This document shows positions 61,501 to 64,000 of a DNA stretch of 64,000 nucleotides, one piece after another (the first letter of the stretch is position 1; each line of letters starts with the position of its first letter). The DNA is from Climacteris rufus (taxonomy: Eukaryota; Chordata; Aves; Passeriformes; Climacteridae). Location: the NCBI GenBank assembly GCA_013398175.1, contig VZRZ01000225.1:488525-552524 (forward strand), given 5' to 3'. Below the pieces are notes generated by a model, which saw nothing but the letters and a program-made list of their open reading frames with translations, had not been told where the DNA came from and did no database searches. The position numbers and the translations under genes are program-made.

Positions 61501-63501
61501 TCATACACACCCCATGTGCACACCCAGCCCAAACCTGGCCTTGCTGAAAGGGAAGTCACTGTCACTTACAGCCAGAACACAGCAACAGCACAGCCAGCGC
61601 CAGGGCAATGGCAACTCCTTAAAATTACAAACTACAGAGTAGCATAGGGGAAAATCTTACCCTGAGCTTTCCTGGGCTTTCAGGACAAACCTTTACTCAG
61701 GGAAATGTTCCAACCACACATTTGGTTGTGCAATAACAAAAGCAGCTCCCACTGGCGTGAAGGACACATCGAACAAACCTGGGAAGGCACCATTTCCCTC
61801 TCCAGTCCTCCTCACAACCATCACAATCTTCAGCCTGCGAACCCAGCTGCCAGTGTAGCAGAGACTGAGCCACCTCTTTTATGGGAGGATTGGGGGTTCA
61901 CAAAGAGGAGGAAGGCAACAAGTTGGAGAATTTAAGAGGATGGCAGAGGACCTGGCAGACGGAAGTGGTGGAGCTTGTGGAGGACACAGACCTGCAGGCA
62001 GAAGCATGCAGTTGGAGGGGCCAGCATCTGTGGCAGCAAACAACCAGTTCTCTCAGTGGTGTTTTGTGCAACTTCAGTTTGGCAGAGGGCAAGGCCAGTG
62101 ATTAGGGAGCTCTCTCTCCCAGGTTCCTGAAGATTAAGCTAAAATCCTTGGAATGTCTACCTAAACGGTTTTTTTTCTCTGAAAACAAACACAATTAACC
62201 ACAGCATAATACTCTTCATTTTTCGTTTGAAGAGGCTTAGACAGGCAAATTGCTGTCATTCACTCAACTCAGAGGCAATACATTAAGCGTAAATATTTCA
62301 CTTAAAAGACTACAGCTTGAAACTTAAACCTCAGGGCTGCCCACTTTCACAGGGAGTATTTAGAGTGTATTGTTTACGATAATAATGGCCTACGCCCCAC
62401 TTCGGCAGAACCAGCACAATTAAAGGCAATAGAAACGTTAAAAAGGCACCAATTTCACATCAGACTCTTTAGGTTATTCATAGTCATTGCAAATAACTCA
62501 TCAGTTTTGTACATAAGGGCTCATACCTCAAGAGCCTTTAACAGGACTACTAAAAGTAGTAAATAGCAGTAAAACGGATTGTTTAGACTTGAGGATGGGC
62601 ATGTTATGCAACCAAGAAGCTTTGGAAATTGAGGAAAACACCGCACACTGTCCCTGTGTTTGTAACTGGAATTCTTCTGGGGTCGCAGACAGGGTTAGAT
62701 ACATGGGATTGCAACAAGCAGCCAGGAATTTCAAGAGATGCAGAGCTGGTAGTAATCAGCAGCCCCCATTAAATCGTCTGACTCAGCTGGGCATACAAGC
62801 TATTCCATTTCCCTGCATTTCTGGCTTATCCATTGCTCTATATAAATAATACCATCCTCTTTGCTGAAAACTTCAGGTGACTGCACGATCCCACACAGAA
62901 CACAGCCCTAGGAGCTTCTGCTCTTTACAGCGAATTCAGTGCCCCTGTGGCATGAGCTTTGTGAAGTTATTTGCATAAATCAATACTCCAGCAAGCGAAG
63001 ATATGAGAGATCAAATAGTTTACCTTGCTAGCATTTCCAAAGAGAAGAAAAAGGGAACATTCAGACGAGGAGTGCTGACACGGAAACGTCCCGCCACACA
63101 AACATTACGGATGCGATTCCACCCCATCACCCCCGCCCCCTTTAAAAAACTAATGGTTATTAATTCAGCAGCAGCAGGGGGGGATGAAGGCAGAGTCACC
63201 CGTCTCTCGCCTGCGGTGCCGCCAACTAAAGCGAGTCCGGGCTCGGCCGCACAGCGGGCGGGTCCCCGGCCCGGGTAGCCCCTCGGGGGCGATGGGGAGG
63301 GGACGGGCAGCCGAGCCCAGCGCGGCGGTGATGGGGAGCGGAGGCGGCTGTGAGGGGAGCCGAGGCGGCTGTGAAGGGAACCGGCCTGTCCCTGTCCCGG
63401 TGGCTGTCCCTACCTTCCCGCAGGAGGAGCTGCGCCGAGGCGGCCAGGAGCACGGCCAGGAGGGCGGCCAGGAGCGCGACCAGCGCCCGGCCCGCCGCCA
63501 T
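40064..63501 (-). CDS. CDCP1: CDCP1, CUB domain-containing protein 1 (nine coding exons, 844 aa)
   Basis: CDCP1 is a cell-surface glycoprotein that, once phosphorylated by Src-family kinases, recruits PKC-delta and affects adhesion and survival. Coding exons in gene order: 63414-63501, 51336-51539, 49679-50035, 47956-48324, 45192-45419, 44084-44464, 43091-43456, 41714-41795, 40064-40523. They total 2535 nt and 844 residues (human 836). Introns 1-7 are phase 1 and intron 8 is phase 2. Residues 1-23 are a signal peptide. Residues 30-664 are the ectodomain with CUB-type modules and many N-X-S/T sites. Residues 666-689 are the membrane helix ending in a Cys pair (687, 688, the palmitoylation site in mammals), followed by six lysines. 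The tail keeps five tyrosines (704, 731, 740, 758, 802) and a PPSPPP motif. The gene is intact. The basic protease site of the mammalian ectodomain is not conserved. Confidence 0.96.
41063..41105. repeat. 17-bp direct repeat, period 26
   Basis: TCTAGTCACCCTACTGC at 41063-41079 recurs exactly at 41089-41105, inside CDCP1 intron 8 (40524-41713). The rest of this intron, and intron 7 (41796-43090), hold nothing else I recognise apart from a 15-nt A run at about 42320. Confidence 0.85.
41714..41795 (-). CDS. CDCP1: CDCP1 coding exon 8 (transmembrane segment)
   Basis: 82 nt, acceptor gtttgcag, donor GTAAGT. It encodes LGIILAVVAGAGVLTAIGLT, then VCCVKK, residues 666-691: a single membrane helix, two cysteines at the inner leaflet and the start of the polylysine stop-transfer. 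It is too short to be an obvious open frame and was found by phase matching of its neighbours. Confidence 0.95.
43091..43456 (-). CDS. CDCP1: CDCP1 coding exon 7 (CUB domain, membrane-proximal)
   Basis: 366 nt, acceptor ttgctgcag, donor GTGAGT. It encodes residues 543-665: FTVSPNPKAKVYLQTPNWPY, GVVCETGRAYLNIKEE, HFWVNVSNCKP and a short stalk before the membrane segment. The GC content is high over about 43180-43340. Confidence 0.96.
43722..43936 (+). mobile_element. candidate short solo LTR in CDCP1 intron 6
   Basis: A 215-bp block starting TGGTGT and ending AAGCCA, flanked on both sides by CATC. It carries a TATA box (atatataaagg) and an AATAAA (about 43853) in LTR-like order. It is unrelated to the other three LTRs. 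A 4-bp duplication can occur by chance, so boundaries and class (ERV1-like if real) are tentative. Confidence 0.4.
44084..44464 (-). CDS. CDCP1: CDCP1 coding exon 6 (CUB domain)
   Basis: 381 nt, acceptor gtgattgcag, donor GTAAGG. It encodes residues 416-543, including RWCQRKIHSLSVP, LQQHVPEQRCNTSYSYSIVS, FCPGGSIEKIQMRNNITISL and MSFVPHIK, matching the second CUB domain of mammalian CDCP1. Confidence 0.96.
45192..45419 (-). CDS. CDCP1: CDCP1 coding exon 5
   Basis: 228 nt, acceptor tcattgcag, donor GTATGA. It encodes residues 340-416: VTHLVDLSKEKNMTVTI, then a segment without Lys or Arg, then ICLICKDPRTCDRVLTLASG and ISFLCKDLSWLRITAEKTI. The junction with exon 4 creates an NVT sequon. This exon covers the region that carries the serine-protease cleavage site in mammals. 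Confidence 0.94.
45682..45790 (+). mobile_element. CR1 LINE 3' tail
   Basis: About 109 bp of the CR1 3' end in plus orientation: aacctggtctagtggagagt, ccctgcccatggctgggggg, tttggaactagataatctct, aaggtcccttccatcccaaa and a terminal attcgatgattct, the typical CR1 3' octamer repeat. In CDCP1 intron 4, antisense to the gene, 30 bp before a solo LTR. Confidence 0.9.
45821..46133 (+). mobile_element. solo LTR (family A, copy 2), 6-bp TSD
   Basis: 313 bp, beginning TGTTGCC and ending CATCA, flanked by perfect GATATA repeats (45815-45820, 46134-46139). It has a composite TATAAAAAATAAAG promoter and polyadenylation core at about 46035. It is the reverse of copy 1 and antisense to CDCP1. An AT/AC dinucleotide run follows directly and seems to have grown out of the right-hand target duplication. 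Confidence 0.93.
46134..46165. repeat. (AT)n(AC)n microsatellite at LTR edge
   Basis: Starts inside the 3' target-site duplication (GATATA) and runs about 18 nt of AT then about 12 nt of AC. CDCP1 intron 4 otherwise (to 47955) has no other element I can name. Confidence 0.9.
47956..48324 (-). CDS. CDCP1: CDCP1 coding exon 4 (CUB domain)
   Basis: 369 nt, acceptor ggtttag, donor GTGAGT. It encodes residues 217-340: LCIIESILKGESSITLMSPN, YPLGFPEDELMTWQFVIPS, SNCERKEERVEYYIPGSPSN and SLQGCDQDAQSPGILRL. It spans most of the first annotated CUB domain and is the best conserved ectodomain exon here. Confidence 0.97.
48999..49124. repeat. 63-bp tandem duplication
   Basis: Two copies of a 63-bp unit starting CAAGTACAGAGCAAGAT (48999-49061 and 49062-49124), differing by a single T/C (49016 versus 49079). 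In CDCP1 intron 3. Confidence 0.97.
49679..50035 (-). CDS. CDCP1: CDCP1 coding exon 3
   Basis: 357 nt, acceptor gcatttag, donor GTGAGT, phase 1 on both sides. Landmarks: CVSGPCPFGDVHL, LNRTYIWDVKA, RQIEPGETCPD, IGTFCRNGSVSRVK and SGFNIANRASIKR. All are close to the mammalian protein, and an N-glycosylation sequon NRT is kept. Confidence 0.96.
51336..51539 (-). CDS. CDCP1: CDCP1 coding exon 2
   Basis: Acceptor ttctttcttag, donor GTAAGA. It encodes residues 30-98, including SLHKMDNITVMIKL and GDNVTFTFTC, ending FITEIQKNI(D) as in mammals. A second AG lies 12 nt further in (exon would start at 51527) and is also in frame. The upstream acceptor has the better pyrimidine tract and aligns better with the mammalian residues. 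Confidence 0.92.
51540..63413 (-). other. CDCP1 intron 1, 11.9 kb
   Basis: The largest intron of the gene. Apart from the solo LTR at 52432-52755 and a 16-nt A run near 60635, it looks like unique sequence. Open frames up to 193 codons (52907-53488, plus) have no recognisable domain. Regulatory elements are plausible in a first intron of this size, but I cannot point to one with confidence. Confidence 0.6.
52432..52755 (-). mobile_element. solo LTR (family A, copy 3), 6-bp TSD
   Basis: 324 bp flanked by perfect CCAAGG repeats (52426-52431, 52756-52761). Homologous to the other two family A copies but more diverged. It has TATATAATAAAG on its own strand and contains a private 17-bp tandem duplication (aggaacaagttctctgg at 52481 and 52498). 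In CDCP1 intron 1, in the same orientation as the gene. Confidence 0.9.
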
Positions 63502-63720
63502 CTCCCCGCATGGGCCCGGGGCNCACCTGGCGGGGCGGGCCGAGCTGGCGCAGGTGAAATCCCTCCTCTTCCTCCGGGCGGCGGGGCTGCCTCGGCCCCG
63601 CCCGAGCGCGGCCTCCGTCCCGGCCCAGGCACAGCGGGGTGGGGCCGGCTGGGCGGGGCGCCGGGGGTGCGGGTGGTTGTCACACAGGTGTCATTCCTGC
63701 CGTGCCGCCTGGCTCTGACC
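63180..63720 (-). promoter_or_regulatory. CDCP1: CDCP1 CpG island / promoter
   Basis: Strongly GC- and CpG-rich block covering coding exon 1 and about 200 bp on either side, in contrast to AT-rich sequence on both flanks. No TATA box in a suitable place, as expected for a CpG-island promoter. It includes an unresolved base at 63523, 22 nt upstream of the start codon. From 63721 to the end of the window I see no feature. Confidence 0.7.
63414..63501 (-). CDS. CDCP1: CDCP1 coding exon 1 (signal peptide)
   Basis: ATG at 63501-63499 with G at -3 and G at +4. It encodes MAAGRALVALLAALLAVLLA plus ASAQLLLRE, a classic hydrophobic signal peptide, then splits a codon at G|GTAGGG. An upstream ATG lies 10 nt earlier in another frame and in weak context. 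The exon was placed by its phase 1 donor, signal peptide and CpG setting; it shares little primary sequence with mammalian exon 1. Confidence 0.85.
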
Positions 63721-64000
63721 GCTCTTCCCTGCCCGTTCTCGCCATCATTAGCACTCACCGAAAGAGGTTTGAGTTGCTGGTCACCGAGCTCCCCTCGTCC
63801 CCTCGGTGGGCTCCCGGTCTGTCACCGGTGCTACCGGGTACATCGGCCCTTGCCTGCCGGGGCATCTCTGGGCTTCAGTGCTTGAAGGGAGCTTAAAGTT
63901 GGGTACAGACTTTTTTGGAGGGCTTGTAGCAATAGAATAAGGGGTAATGTTTTAAACCACTAAGGCAGATTCAGACTAAATATAAGGAAGAAATGTTTTG

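Noticed and set aside
63165..63885. Long frames on both strands in the CDCP1 CpG island (up to 233 codons)
   Set aside because: GC-rich sequence is poor in stop codons. The frames cross an unresolved base and only the short signal-peptide exon fits gene structure.
1..64000. CRISPR array, bacterial operon or a novel multi-gene defence-like system
   Set aside because: The window is spliced vertebrate DNA with avian retroposons. The only regular array is the 13-bp minisatellite, which lacks spacers.

Overview
This is a vertebrate nuclear window, almost certainly from a bird and probably a passerine. The evidence is split, GT-AG-spliced coding exons, CR1 retroposon 3' ends, endogenous-retrovirus solo LTRs, and one tRNA-Ile/CR1 composite SINE of the type described from zebra finch (TguSINE1). 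The gene order EXOSC7 - CLEC3B - CDCP1 matches the conserved block on human 3p21.31. Only three protein-coding genes can be supported. Most open frames outside their exons are chance frames in introns or spacer DNA.

Layout. (1) Positions 1-10.8 kb, plus strand: the last four coding exons of EXOSC7 (Rrp42-like exosome core subunit). Its upstream exons lie outside the window. The stop codon is at 10639-10641 and an AATAAA follows at 10778. (2) 10.8-19.4 kb: spacer with a CR1 3' fragment, a truncated tRNA-derived SINE and a 13-bp minisatellite about 440 bp upstream of the next gene. (3) 19.4-25.6 kb, plus strand: complete CLEC3B (tetranectin) in three coding exons (201 aa). (4) 25.6-37.8 kb: spacer between two convergent genes, with a CR1 fragment, a solo LTR, homopolymers and an AT-rich island. 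(5) 37.8-63.5 kb, minus strand: complete CDCP1 in nine coding exons (844 aa), with a probable 2.3-kb 3'UTR, an 11.9-kb first intron and a CpG-rich first exon. Its introns hold two or three solo LTRs, a CR1 tail and a 63-bp tandem duplication.

The genes are not an operon and do not obviously share a pathway. EXOSC7 acts in nuclear and cytoplasmic RNA processing. CLEC3B is a secreted trimeric C-type-lectin-like protein that binds plasminogen kringle 4. CDCP1 is a CUB-domain transmembrane scaffold for Src-family kinases.

Points most worth a second look: the bird CDCP1 has no Lys or Arg across the segment where the mammalian protein carries its serine-protease cleavage site, although all five tail tyrosines are kept. 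CDCP1 exon 2 has two in-frame acceptors 12 nt apart. Three solo LTRs of one family each have a perfect 6-bp target-site duplication. I found no CRISPR-like array, toxin system, intact mobile element or clearly novel multi-gene system.
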